A DNA stretch of 10,239 nt, from assembly GCA_905193585.1 (NCBI GenBank), contig CAJJPG010000064.1, positions 1 to 10,239 of the forward strand, read 5' to 3'. Source of the DNA: an uncultured Oscillospiraceae bacterium (GTDB lineage: Bacteria > Bacillota > Clostridia > Oscillospirales > Acutalibacteraceae). The notes beneath the pieces are model-generated. The model was not told the origin of the DNA, searched no databases, and saw nothing but the letters and a program-made list of their open reading frames with translations. This document shows positions 1-7,392 of this stretch, piece after piece. Both the position numbers and the translations under genes were made by a program. Numbering within the stretch: position 1 is the first letter of the stretch; each line of letters starts with the position of its first letter.

Positions 1-570
1 TTTAGAAAATTCATTTATCAGCGTGTAGGGGTCGTACCCGCAGCGCAGCGATTGCTTTAAATCAATGCAAAACTCCGCGTCATCCCCCAAAATATCCCGC
101 ATTGAGCGCAAAAATTCAATGTCGCCCGCGCGGTAGCGCACCACGTTTTCCTGCAAAACCGTAACGCCGTTTTCCCGCGTCACGTCTTTTAAGCGCATAT
201 AGCGCTCGCAGTATTCCTCATCGGTTGTGAGTCCGTTAGGCTTGCCGCCGTGCATTATAATGTATTTCGCGCCGAAACGCGCCGCAATTTCGGAATAGCG
301 GCGGTATTGCTCTTCCGCCTCGTAATAGCGGCGCTCGTAGTTTGAAAAAATCATAAACGATTCCGCAAGCGACATTGTGGGGTGAACCGAGGTTACCTTT
401 ATACCGTAATTATCCAAAATATCTTCAAGTATATCTATAAAAGCGGGCTTTAACTCCGACAGCGCGTTGAAAAATATTTCGGTATATTTTACTCCCGCTT
501 TTCCGAGCTGCTCTAATGCTTCCTCGGTTTCAAGCGGATAAAAGGAAGCGGTAGATACCCCGATATTCAT
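1..570 (-). CDS. Sugar phosphate isomerase/epimerase-type TIM-barrel protein (3' part missing)
   Basis: My own reading of the minus strand from the ATG at 570 gives 190 codons with no stop up to the window edge, so the C-terminus is missing. The protein starts MNIGVSTASFYPLE and resembles the xylose-isomerase-like / AP-endonuclease-2 fold family. These are cytoplasmic TIM barrels that bind a divalent metal and isomerise or epimerise sugars or sugar phosphates. Candidate metal or active-site residues typical of the family are visible: Glu31, His63 in SVHPT, His107 in IIMHGG, Glu141 in LQEN and Asp170 in FCIDLKQ. The start is supported by an AGGGGG ribosome binding site upstream and by the rqcH stop only 3 nt away, so it is probably the last gene seen of the purA operon. 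The substrate cannot be deduced, and the family also contains enzymes other than isomerases. Confidence 0.85.
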   Translation of the reverse strand, partial: MNIGVSTASFYPLETEEALEQLGKAGVKYTEIFFNALSELKPAFIDILEDILDNYGIKVTSVHPTMSLAESFMIFSNYERRYYEAEEQYRRYSEIAARFGAKYIIMHGGKPNGLTTDEEYCERYMRLKDVTRENGVTVLQENVVRYRAGDIEFLRSMRDILGDDAEFCIDLKQSLRCGYDPYTLINEFSK

Positions 571-573
571 AAT

Positions 574-2256
574 TTACCCCCTATTGTTCGGCGTTACGTA
601 AAGCGTTTTGTTTGTAGTGTAAATAACCATTCCTGGCTTTGCGCCGTTCGGCTTTTTTACAAATTTTACGGGCGTGTAATCAACAGGCACCTGCGCGCCC
701 GCGGCTGCGCCCGAGTTTTCGGCGGCAAGCGTTGCGGCGTAAATAAGCGTTTCGTCCGATACCTCTTTGCCGCCGCACATTACAACCACATGCGAGCCGG
801 GAATATTCTTGGTATGAAACCACAAATCATTTTTGGCGGCAAGTGTGGTGGTAATATAGTCGTTCTGGCGGTTGTTTTTGCCTACGATTATTCTGTACCC
901 CTCGGCAGATTTATATTCCCGCAGCACGGGCGCCTGTGCTTTTTTCGGCTTAGACGTGGGTGCTTTTAAATACCCGCCTGCGGTCAGTTCCTCGCGAATT
1001 TCAGCAATTTCTGCCTTGGTGCGGCTGCGGGATATGCTTTCAAGCACCGAGTCAAAGTAAATAAGTTCCTGTTCGTCGCGCCGCGTAAGCTCTGTTAAGG
1101 TCTGCTCTGCGGTGTGGCTTTTCTTATAGTCCTTAAAATATTTCGCGGCGTTTTTCTGCGGAGAAAGCGCGGGGTCAAGCGGAATACGAATCTGCTTCAT
1201 ATCGTCGTAGTAATTCTCAACCTCAATAAAGTTAGCTCCCGCCACGGCTTTGTAAAGATTAGCCTTTAAAAGCTCGCCGTAAATTCGCAGTTGCTCGCGG
1301 TTTTCGCAGCTTTTAAGCTCCTGCATACGCAAAGCAAGCTTTTTTTCGGTGCGTGCTTTCAGGTTGTTAACAAGTTTTACAATATCCCCCGCGGCGTGCT
1401 TCATTCGGTCAGCGGTATCGCGTGCCGAATAAAATTCTTCAAGCAGCTGCGAGTAGCTTTCGAATATCTTTTTCTCAAACAAACTGCCGTATTGCGAAAT
1501 ATCGGTAAAACTGAAATCCTGCGGCGTGCCGTCGCTTTTTATAAGCAGCAGGGGAGTGCCGCTGTTTTTTAAATCGGATATTATTCCGCCGAGCGCGGCG
1601 GTAAGACTGCCCGAAAGCCCGGATTTATATGCTGCCTCGCGGCACAATAGGGGCGAAAACCCGTCAACCGTGTTAAGCAGCGCCGAGGAAAGCTCACCGC
1701 CCGATTTTTCGACGGTTTCAATAATTCTCTCAATCGCGGTATCCAGCGGGTCAAGCTTGTGCCGCCGCTCGGGGTAGGTGTAGGCAGCGCCCGGCAGTAT
1801 CATTCTGCCGCCCGATTCGGGGTCTGAGTGACGCAGCGCGTCAATTATCTTGCCGTTTTCGTTTATCAGCACAATATTTGTCTTGTTGCCTATAAACTCC
1901 GCCGCAAGGCGAATTTCAGCAATATCGCCCATTTCGTTTGTGTAGGAAAACGTAAGCTCGGCTATTCTTTCAAAGTCGGGCTGGGTCACCTTTAAAAGCC
2001 GCGCCGACGAGAGATATTTGCGTATAAGCATACAAAACATGGGCGGCACGGCGGGGTTTTCATATTTGGTTTCGGTGAACTGAATACGCGCAGCCCCGGG
2101 GCGCACGTTTATAAGGAGCTTTTTGCAAAATCCGCTTTTGCGTAGCAAAAAGACCAGCTCATCTTTTGAGGGCTGGTATATTTTATCTACAAACGTATTT
2201 TCGGCAGCCTGTAATTCAGTTACCGTTTTGTGTAAAAATGCTCCGTCAAATGCCAT
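574..2256 (-). CDS. rqcH: RqcH / NFACT-family ribosome quality control factor
   Basis: This 560-aa protein is a bacterial Rqc2/NEMF homologue. In characterised members it binds stalled 50S-peptidyl-tRNA complexes and recruits tRNA-Ala to add alanine tails that mark the nascent chain for degradation; older names are FbpA or fibronectin-binding protein. The order of parts is an N-terminal NFACT-N domain (about 1-200), a helix-hairpin-helix-like stretch (NTVDGFSPLLCREA, about 195-208), a charged helical middle that is likely coiled coil, and a C-terminal NFACT-R domain (about 440-560) with the signature DLWFHTKNIPGSHVVV and the ending KKPNGAKPGMVIY. The Asp-Arg pair needed for tRNA binding in Bacillus RqcH appears here as Glu96-Arg97 (DFERIAEL). 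The frame is open 29 codons further upstream, but ATG 2256 has a good ribosome binding site and gives the family N-terminus MAFDGAFLHK. Its first 11 nt overlap the end of trmK, which indicates translational coupling. Confidence 0.96.
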   Translation of the reverse strand: MAFDGAFLHKTVTELQAAENTFVDKIYQPSKDELVFLLRKSGFCKKLLINVRPGAARIQFTETKYENPAVPPMFCMLIRKYLSSARLLKVTQPDFERIAELTFSYTNEMGDIAEIRLAAEFIGNKTNIVLINENGKIIDALRHSDPESGGRMILPGAAYTYPERRHKLDPLDTAIERIIETVEKSGGELSSALLNTVDGFSPLLCREAAYKSGLSGSLTAALGGIISDLKNSGTPLLLIKSDGTPQDFSFTDISQYGSLFEKKIFESYSQLLEEFYSARDTADRMKHAAGDIVKLVNNLKARTEKKLALRMQELKSCENREQLRIYGELLKANLYKAVAGANFIEVENYYDDMKQIRIPLDPALSPQKNAAKYFKDYKKSHTAEQTLTELTRRDEQELIYFDSVLESISRSRTKAEIAEIREELTAGGYLKAPTSKPKKAQAPVLREYKSAEGYRIIVGKNNRQNDYITTTLAAKNDLWFHTKNIPGSHVVVMCGGKEVSDETLIYAATLAAENSGAAAGAQVPVDYTPVKFVKKPNGAKPGMVIYTTNKTLYVTPNNRG

Positions 2257-2938
2257 TTCGGTTCTCCGTAAGTTTCTTTTTAAGCGCGGCGGAAATTTCC
2301 GCAAGGCGCGTGTATTCTTCCCGCTTTTCGGGAATGTTTTCAAGCGCGTCGGCGCATTTTTTAAGCCGCGAATATTGCTTTTCTATGTATTTTGCGCCGT
2401 CCGCTGTTTGCGGGTCTACCTTTCCGCAGTAGTAAAATTCTTCGCCACAGCCATACTTTTCACCAGTGTACCGCGCCGTAATTACGGAATATAGCTTTGC
2501 GTTTTCGCAAAGCGCGGTGTCGCTTATAATTTCAAAGCCGTTTTCGCATAAAAACCGCCTTAAAAATTCGGGCGAGGTGGTGGGCTGCAAAATAAGCAGC
2601 GGCGCGGGCGCGGCGGTGGGAATAACCGAATGCGCCAGTATTGAGGCTATAACCTCGCCGCCCATACCTGCTGTAATTACAGTGTCAACTTCATTTTGCG
2701 CTATACCCTCAAGCCCGTCACATAGGCGCAGGGTTATACCGCCTACGCCCGCCGCCTTAATGTTTTTCTCGGCATTGGCAAGCGGTTTTTCGCGTATATC
2801 TGTTGCAATAACGCTTTTAATATCCCCGCGCTTTATAAGCTCAATGGGTAAATAGCCGTGGTCTGTCCCTATATCGCACGCCCTCGCGCCGTGCGGCACG
2901 AGGGCGGAGATAAGCGCGAGCCGTAAACTCAGCGCCAT
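2246..2938 (-). CDS. trmK: tRNA (adenine(22)-N1)-methyltransferase TrmK
   Basis: This 230-aa SAM-dependent enzyme methylates N1 of A22 in the D-loop of bacterial tRNAs (formerly YqfN, COG2384). The Rossmann SAM-binding motif is DIGTDHGYL at residues 22-30. The acidic residue of motif II is Asp47 (ATDIRE), followed by NAEKN, and the family motif GMGGEVIASIL begins at residue 91. LILQPTTSPEFLRRFL (about 115-130) matches the family's LILQPN block. The C-terminal 60 residues are charged and helical, as in the coiled-coil tail of Bacillus TrmK, and the length is close to normal. Its ATG shares one base with the stop of the upstream DUF1858 gene (TAATG). No clear Shine-Dalgarno sequence precedes it, so it is probably translated by coupling. 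The 3' end overlaps rqcH by 11 nt. Family assignment is firm; the exact tRNA position is inferred from it. Confidence 0.95.
   Translation of the reverse strand: MALSLRLALISALVPHGARACDIGTDHGYLPIELIKRGDIKSVIATDIREKPLANAEKNIKAAGVGGITLRLCDGLEGIAQNEVDTVITAGMGGEVIASILAHSVIPTAAPAPLLILQPTTSPEFLRRFLCENGFEIISDTALCENAKLYSVITARYTGEKYGCGEEFYYCGKVDPQTADGAKYIEKQYSRLKKCADALENIPEKREEYTRLAEISAALKKKLTENRNGI
2264..2267 (-). promoter_or_regulatory. Ribosome binding site that fixes the rqcH start
   Basis: The minus strand reads TACGGAGAACCGAAATG, which places GGAG 7 nt before the ATG at 2256. The site lies inside the last codons of trmK. It supports the 560-aa RqcH rather than a version with 29 extra residues lying wholly within trmK. 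Confidence 0.8.
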
Positions 2939-3138
2939 TATTTATTTTCAAAGTGACGGTTAAGCTTTTCAAGCAAAGCGTCGCAGTCGGTTCCGTGAAC
3001 CTCGCACGCCTGCTCAATGCTTTCGCCGCGAGAAGCGGGGCAGCCGAGGCAGTGCATACCTATTTCAAAGAAATATTCAGCCGCGCTGCTGTCAATATCA
3101 AGTACCTCGCCTATAAGCATATCCTTTGTGATTTTCAT
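2938..3138 (-). CDS. DUF1858 small CxxC protein
   Basis: This 66-aa soluble protein matches the DUF1858 domain, also known as a hybrid-cluster-protein-associated disulfide domain. The start is KITKDMLIGEVL, then an F-x-x-G-M-H-C-x-x-C core with Cys30 and Cys33 (GMHCLGCPAS), then SIEQACEVHG with Cys45. The CxxC pair suggests a redox-active disulfide or metal site; the family's biochemical role is not established. An AGGAAG ribosome binding site precedes the ATG by about 9 nt. The gene follows yhaM after a 54-bp AT-rich gap and its stop overlaps the trmK start by one base, so it is very probably in the same operon. No signal peptide or membrane segment is seen. Confidence 0.9.
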   Translation of the reverse strand: MKITKDMLIGEVLDIDSSAAEYFFEIGMHCLGCPASRGESIEQACEVHGTDCDALLEKLNRHFENK

Positions 3139-3192
3139 TTTTTATTCTTCCTTTCGTTTTTAATATATTATGTGCTTTTTTATGTTCTTTTA

Positions 3193-4164
3193 TCAGAACA
3201 GCTTAACACCGTTTTCAAGCTCGGTGCGGGAGTGATTGAAAAGTTTGCGGTTATCAAGCGCCCAAAGCCGCGATGAAAAATCCTCGGGCTTGGTTGCGGC
3301 GACCGCCTCGCGCATTTCAAAAACGCGTGAGTCCATAAGGTCAAGCTCGCTTAAAAGCTCCGCCTCAATAAACATAGGTCTTACCGCCGCGCCGAACTCG
3401 GGCTCGCCGTGGTGAGAAAGCACCATATGCTCAAGCAGCATTGCCGTTTTGCGGCTTATACCCAGCTTTTCCGCATATTTATCAATTACCATAGCGCCCA
3501 TTGCCAAGTGACCGAGCAGGTTGCCCTCGTTTGAGTAGCCTGTGGCAATTCCCGTATCGGCAACGGTAAATTCCGAAAGCTTTGCAATATCGTGCAAAAT
3601 TGCGCCCGCGAGCAAAAGCTCCCTATCCACAAACGGGTAGACCTTGCAAACGCCCTCTGCCAGCCTTACTATAGATAACGAGTGCATAAGCAGGCCGCCG
3701 CGCAGGGCGTGGTGCAGCTTAAACGCCGCAGGCCAGTAGAGCAGCGCCAAACGGTTATCGGCTAAAATGGCTGTAACTATCGCTTTAAGCTCTTTATCTT
3801 CAAAGCTGTCGGCTATTTTATATAGCTCGTCATACATCTGCTCACCCGAATAATCCGAGGATTTCACAAAATCGTCTACTTTAACGTTATCCTCGGGGGT
3901 TATTTTGCGTATGCGGTCTATTTTCAACTGGTCGTTACCGTTGTACTGCGAAATTACGCCGCGAATTTTCACAAGCTCGTTTACCGCATATTCACCGTGA
4001 ACCTCGGGGTTATACCGCCAAAGCTTTGCGTTTATTTCGCCGCCCGCGTCCGATAGGGTCATATCAAGGTAAGTATCGCCTTTTGAAGAGGTCTTTTTAT
4101 CAAGACTTTTTATAAGGCAAAAGCCGTCTACCGTTCCGTTATTGTCAATTGGGGTAAAATTCAT
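3193..4164 (-). CDS. yhaM: YhaM-type 3'-5' exoribonuclease (OB fold plus HD domain)
   Basis: This 323-aa cytoplasmic protein matches the YhaM/Cbf1 family, metal-dependent 3'-5' exonucleases active on RNA and single-stranded DNA; Bacillus YhaM is of similar length (about 314 aa). Residues about 15-90 form an OB-fold nucleic-acid-binding domain (TYLDMTLSDAGGEINAKLW). Residues about 145-290 form an HD phosphohydrolase domain: His151/152 and His161 (LHHALRGGLLMHS), the His191-Asp192 doublet (LHDIAKLSEF), His219 (GHL), His251/252 (LSHHGEPEFGA) and the acidic LSELDLMDSR segment. A GGGAG ribosome binding site lies just upstream of the ATG. It begins 14 nt after the purA stop, so co-transcription from the purA promoter is likely. 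Its role would be RNA trimming and turnover. Confidence 0.93.
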   Translation of the reverse strand: MNFTPIDNNGTVDGFCLIKSLDKKTSSKGDTYLDMTLSDAGGEINAKLWRYNPEVHGEYAVNELVKIRGVISQYNGNDQLKIDRIRKITPEDNVKVDDFVKSSDYSGEQMYDELYKIADSFEDKELKAIVTAILADNRLALLYWPAAFKLHHALRGGLLMHSLSIVRLAEGVCKVYPFVDRELLLAGAILHDIAKLSEFTVADTGIATGYSNEGNLLGHLAMGAMVIDKYAEKLGISRKTAMLLEHMVLSHHGEPEFGAAVRPMFIEAELLSELDLMDSRVFEMREAVAATKPEDFSSRLWALDNRKLFNHSRTELENGVKLF

Positions 4165-4178
4165 TTTATTCTCCCTGA

Positions 4179-5456
4179 TTATTCCTTAATAATAATGTTT
4201 TCGCGCGCAGGTCCGTTGCTTATCATATGTATTTTAAAGCCGATTTCCTGCTCTATAAACTCAATATATTTGCGGCAGTTCTCGGGCAGCTTGTTATATT
4301 CGGTAATTCCGGTTATGTCGCATTTCCAGCCGGGCAGGGTGGTAAGCACGGGCTTTGCCTTTTCAAGAAGACCCGTAACAGGGAAGTCCTTTGTCACCTT
4401 GCCGTCAATTTCATAGCCGGTGCATACCTTAATCTCATCAAGGTAAGAAAGCGCGTCAACCACCGTAAGCACCGCGTGGGTCGCGCCTTGAACCTCGCAG
4501 CCGTATTTGGTGGCTACGCAGTCAAACCAGCCCATTCTGCGCGGTCTGCCCGTGGTGGCGCCGTATTCGCCGCCGTCGCCGCCGTGGTCGCGCAGCTGCT
4601 GCGCCTCGTCCCCGAATATTTCGCTTACAAACGCGCCCGCGCCCACTGCTGAGGAATAAGCCTTTATAACGGTGTAAATTTCTTTAATTGCGTAGGGTGG
4701 AAGACCCGCGCCCACTGCGCCGTAGCCTGCCAAGGTGTTTGAAGATGTAACCATGGGGTAAATGCCGTGGTCGGTATCCTTCATAGTGCCGAGCTGCCCT
4801 TCAAGCAGTATTGTTTTACCCGCTTTATCAGCCTCGTAAAGCATTTTGCGAACGTCGCCCACAAGCGGAGCAATGCCCTTTTTCCATTCCATCATTTTAT
4901 TGAAAATATCGTCCGCCGAAAGCTTTTCCTTATGGTAGAGGTTTTCAATCAAAACGTTTTTAACTTCAAGCACGCGCTCCAGCTTTTCACGCAGCGCCTT
5001 TTCATCGAAAAGTTCGCACACCTGAAAGCCTATCTTCGCGTATTTATCCGAATAAAAGGGCGCAATACCCGATTTTGTAGAGCCGAAGCTCGCCTTGCCG
5101 AGGCGCTCTTCTTCATAAACGTCAAAAAGCACGTGATACGGCATAACCATTTGGCAGCGCTCGGAAATTACGAGCTTGGGTGCGGGAACGCCCTTTTCAA
5201 CTATGCTGTTATATTCTTCTAACAGCTTGTCAACGTCAAGCGCAACGCCGTTGCCTATGCAGTTTGTAACACCCTCGTTAAAAACGCCCGAGGGCAGAGT
5301 GTGCAGCGCAAACTTGCCGTACTTGTTTTTTATAGTGTGACCCGCGTTGGCGCCGCCCTGAAAGCGAACGACAAAATCGGCGTTTCCGGCGAGCATATCG
5401 GTAATTTTACCCTTGCCCTCGTCGCCCCAGTTTGCACCTACAACAGCCTTAACCAT
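4179..5456 (-). CDS. purA: Adenylosuccinate synthase
   Basis: This 425-aa enzyme makes adenylosuccinate from IMP, aspartate and GTP, the first committed step to AMP; it is normally a cytoplasmic dimer. The N-terminal P-loop-like motif is NWGDEGKGK, with the catalytic Asp at 12, and NAGHTI carries the catalytic His40. DTDHGIYPMVTSSNTLAG (about 227-244) and the signature TTGRPRRMGWFD (301-312) are both present. Length is normal. Two segments differ from the E. coli type: GSTKSGIAPFYSDK (125-138) replaces the GTTGRGIGPAYEDK-like IMP loop, and EGQLG replaces EGAQG; this seems to be a clostridial branch rather than decay. A GGGG-containing ribosome binding site lies about 10 nt before the ATG. It is the first gene after a consensus promoter, with yhaM 14 nt downstream. 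No purine riboswitch is seen in the roughly 50-nt leader. Confidence 0.97.
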   Translation of the reverse strand: MVKAVVGANWGDEGKGKITDMLAGNADFVVRFQGGANAGHTIKNKYGKFALHTLPSGVFNEGVTNCIGNGVALDVDKLLEEYNSIVEKGVPAPKLVISERCQMVMPYHVLFDVYEEERLGKASFGSTKSGIAPFYSDKYAKIGFQVCELFDEKALREKLERVLEVKNVLIENLYHKEKLSADDIFNKMMEWKKGIAPLVGDVRKMLYEADKAGKTILLEGQLGTMKDTDHGIYPMVTSSNTLAGYGAVGAGLPPYAIKEIYTVIKAYSSAVGAGAFVSEIFGDEAQQLRDHGGDGGEYGATTGRPRRMGWFDCVATKYGCEVQGATHAVLTVVDALSYLDEIKVCTGYEIDGKVTKDFPVTGLLEKAKPVLTTLPGWKCDITGITEYNKLPENCRKYIEFIEQEIGFKIHMISNGPARENIIIKE

Positions 5457-5514
5457 AGTTCATATACCCCGTTTTTTAATATATTTGCAATCACTCGCAA
5501 GGTAATTACATTTT

Positions 5515-5543
5515 ATTATACAACGGTGCATTTTATATTTCAA
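5515..5543 (-). promoter_or_regulatory. Sigma-A promoter of the purA operon
   Basis: The minus strand reads TTGAAA (5543-5538), a 17-bp spacer, then TATAAT (5520-5515). Transcription would start near 5508 and leave a leader of about 50 nt before purA. The promoter is in the gap after plsY, where no intrinsic terminator is visible, so reading through from plsY is also possible. Confidence 0.85.
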
Positions 5544-5553
5544 GTGTTTTGTG

Positions 5554-6177
5554 TTACTTTCCCGCAATATGTCGAAAGGCGGGCAGCGAAACTTCAAATT
5601 TTTGTTTTTCTTCGCGGCTTTTTAAGTGGCGGAATATAATTAACAGCGAAATGAGCGCGCACCCGAGCGTGACCCCCGCGGAAACCGCAAAACGGGCGCA
5701 GATTGCCGCGAAAAGGCAGTAGGTTACAATTGTTCTGTAATAATGCGGGGATATGCGCACCGCTACCGAGAGCAAAATATAAATTGCCGCAAGGGTTAAA
5801 AGCGGAGCGGATACCGGCAAAAGCCCCAAAAGGCAGCCGAACGAAACGGCTATACCCTTGCCGCCGCGAAAGCGGTAAAAGCAGGGGAAAATATGCCCGA
5901 GCACGGGGGAAACCAGCACGGGTGCCAAATAAATATCCATATTGCCGCGGGTCATATAAAGGTAAAGAAAAACAGGCAGAAATCCCTTTATCAGGTCGCC
6001 GAGCAACGTCAGCGTTCCGCAAAGCATACCGCCGTAAATAAATGCGTTTGAGGTGCCGGGGTTGCCGTCAGTGCTGTTTGAAATTAGGTCCTTACCGAAA
6101 AGCGCGCCGTAAACGCGGGCGAAAAGTATACTGCCCGAAAAATAGCCGAAAGCGGTAAAGCAGAGTGATATAAGCAT
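5554..6177 (-). CDS. plsY: Acyl-phosphate:glycerol-3-phosphate acyltransferase PlsY
   Basis: This 207-aa polytopic membrane protein transfers an acyl group from acyl-phosphate to glycerol-3-phosphate, the first step of phospholipid synthesis in most Gram-positives. Three family motifs are visible: SGSILFA (14-20), corresponding to the usual SGSIPFG; DGNPGTSNA (37-45), corresponding to SGNxGATN; and GHIFPCFYRFRGGKGIA (94-110), the most diagnostic block. Several hydrophobic segments cover about 1-25, 48-75, 82-97, 110-140 and 148-182, as expected for five or so membrane spans. The SILF in place of SIPF and the Asp in motif 2 are departures from the textbook motif, perhaps subfamily features. 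A GGGG ribosome binding site sits about 8-10 nt before the ATG. It lies 42 nt after the GGDEF gene on the same strand. Confidence 0.92.
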   Translation of the reverse strand: MLISLCFTAFGYFSGSILFARVYGALFGKDLISNSTDGNPGTSNAFIYGGMLCGTLTLLGDLIKGFLPVFLYLYMTRGNMDIYLAPVLVSPVLGHIFPCFYRFRGGKGIAVSFGCLLGLLPVSAPLLTLAAIYILLSVAVRISPHYYRTIVTYCLFAAICARFAVSAGVTLGCALISLLIIFRHLKSREEKQKFEVSLPAFRHIAGK

Positions 6178-6219
6178 TTAAAGCGCCCCTTTCAAATTCT
6201 TGGAAAGACGGTATAAAAA

Positions 6220-7356
6220 TCATCTTTCGTGCGTTAAATAGTATTCTTTTTTATCGGAATACATATCCCTGTCAATATTTAAAAGAAATTCTTTAAGGCT
6301 TTCGCCGTGAAATTCTGCCGTTCCCATAGCCATTGAGAGCCTGTAAGGCCTGTCGGTCGTGTTGTTGAAAAGGTTTATGTTTTCCCGTATCGTATTTTTC
6401 AGTTCGGCGGTGGATTTTTCCGAGCCGTCCGTAATTATAATTATAAATTCATCGCCCGCCATTCGCATGGGCACGGCGTTTTTCGGCACGGATTCGGATA
6501 GAATTTTGCCTATGCTGCGAATTGCGCCGTCACCTACATAATGCCCGTAATCGTCGTTTATCTTTTTAAAGTTATTCACGTCAAGCAATATTCCGTAAAT
6601 ATCGGCGCGCTTGGTTTTGCACAGCTTTTCCATATAAAAATTAAAATATTTGCGGTTGAAAAGCCCCGATATATCGTCAACAAACGAATTAAAGGTCTGC
6701 AATTGCAGGCTTACGAAAACAAAGCCAATCGCTATTGAAGCCCAACCCGTGGAAATGCCGTAAAACATGACCTGTGCCACTATGCCTATAAGGCAGGGAA
6801 TAACAAAATAATATACGGGAAAAAATTTCACCGAGTTTCCCTTGTATTTCGCCCAATGCGCCGCGCATATGCTTTCTACAAAATAGATCAACACCGTAAC
6901 GTAGAGTATCGGGGTAAGCCCGCCGCGGGTGTATACGTTTGTATCCGAAATATCGAAAAAAATTCCGTTTCCGAATAAATTCACAACCATAAGGCAGGCA
7001 ACTGCAAAAAGCGGAAAGCCCAAAATTAAAGCATTATTTTTAAGCCTTTTCATACTGCGGTATATTTTAAATTCTACAAACAAGCTCCATAAATACCCTA
7101 CCAAAACGGTAAAGCCCGTGCATACCGTGTTACATATATATTGCAGCGCAAAACAACCGGGGAATAACTTGCCGTCTATTAAAAAGCTTGCGGTTTCGGC
7201 TATAAGAGCCATAAGCGTTGCAATTAACATACAGTTGTAAAGCCTTTCATCCGGGCGGCTTGTTTCGCTGTTTTGTATTCTGAAAATCAAAAGCAGTAAA
7301 ACCATAGAAACGCCGCAGGAATTTGCAACTAAAATTTCCGCTATGTTAATTGTCAT
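6220..7356 (-). CDS. Membrane-anchored GGDEF-domain protein (putative diguanylate cyclase, AGDEF motif)
   Basis: This 378-aa protein has about six or seven hydrophobic segments in residues 5-220 and a cytoplasmic GGDEF domain from about 227 to 375. The domain opens with DDISGLFNRKYF, followed by LDVNNFKKINDDYGHYVGDGAI (from 258). The active-site loop is RMAGDEF, with AGDEF at 300-304 in place of GGDEF. The first metal-binding Asp is kept (Asp259), while the second position is Asn261; variants of this kind occur in the family. The inhibitory RxxD site normally just before the loop is absent (PKNA). It may make cyclic di-GMP in response to a membrane or extracellular signal, but activity is not certain. 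An AAAGGAG ribosome binding site precedes the ATG. The N-terminal membrane region is not one I can name. Confidence 0.9.
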   Translation of the reverse strand: MTINIAEILVANSCGVSMVLLLLIFRIQNSETSRPDERLYNCMLIATLMALIAETASFLIDGKLFPGCFALQYICNTVCTGFTVLVGYLWSLFVEFKIYRSMKRLKNNALILGFPLFAVACLMVVNLFGNGIFFDISDTNVYTRGGLTPILYVTVLIYFVESICAAHWAKYKGNSVKFFPVYYFVIPCLIGIVAQVMFYGISTGWASIAIGFVFVSLQLQTFNSFVDDISGLFNRKYFNFYMEKLCKTKRADIYGILLDVNNFKKINDDYGHYVGDGAIRSIGKILSESVPKNAVPMRMAGDEFIIIITDGSEKSTAELKNTIRENINLFNNTTDRPYRLSMAMGTAEFHGESLKEFLLNIDRDMYSDKKEYYLTHER

Positions 7357-7392
7357 TTTTTAAAGCTCCTTTACATTAAACTTTACTAAACT

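Noticed and set aside
2257..2343. N-terminal extension of 29 residues on RqcH from an earlier ATG at 2343
   Set aside because: It lies wholly inside trmK, is not part of the NFACT family N-terminus, and the ATG at 2256 has its own ribosome binding site.
2880..2905. Inverted repeat GCCCTCG/CGAGGGC in the trmK coding region
   Set aside because: It encodes conserved TrmK N-terminal residues, is GC-rich by codon choice, and has no feature suggesting an RNA element.
3184..3200. Hairpin TGTTCT/AGAACA across the yhaM stop as a terminator
   Set aside because: The stem is 6 bp and AT-rich, with A residues rather than T residues downstream on the transcribed strand.
5457..5510. Purine riboswitch or PurBox before purA
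   Set aside because: The leader is only about 50 nt, with no purine-aptamer fold and no paired PurBox sequences that I can see.
5594..6022. 142-codon open frame on the minus strand overlapping plsY
   Set aside because: It is in another frame of a gene with clear PlsY motifs, is rich in Arg and Pro, and matches no domain I can see.
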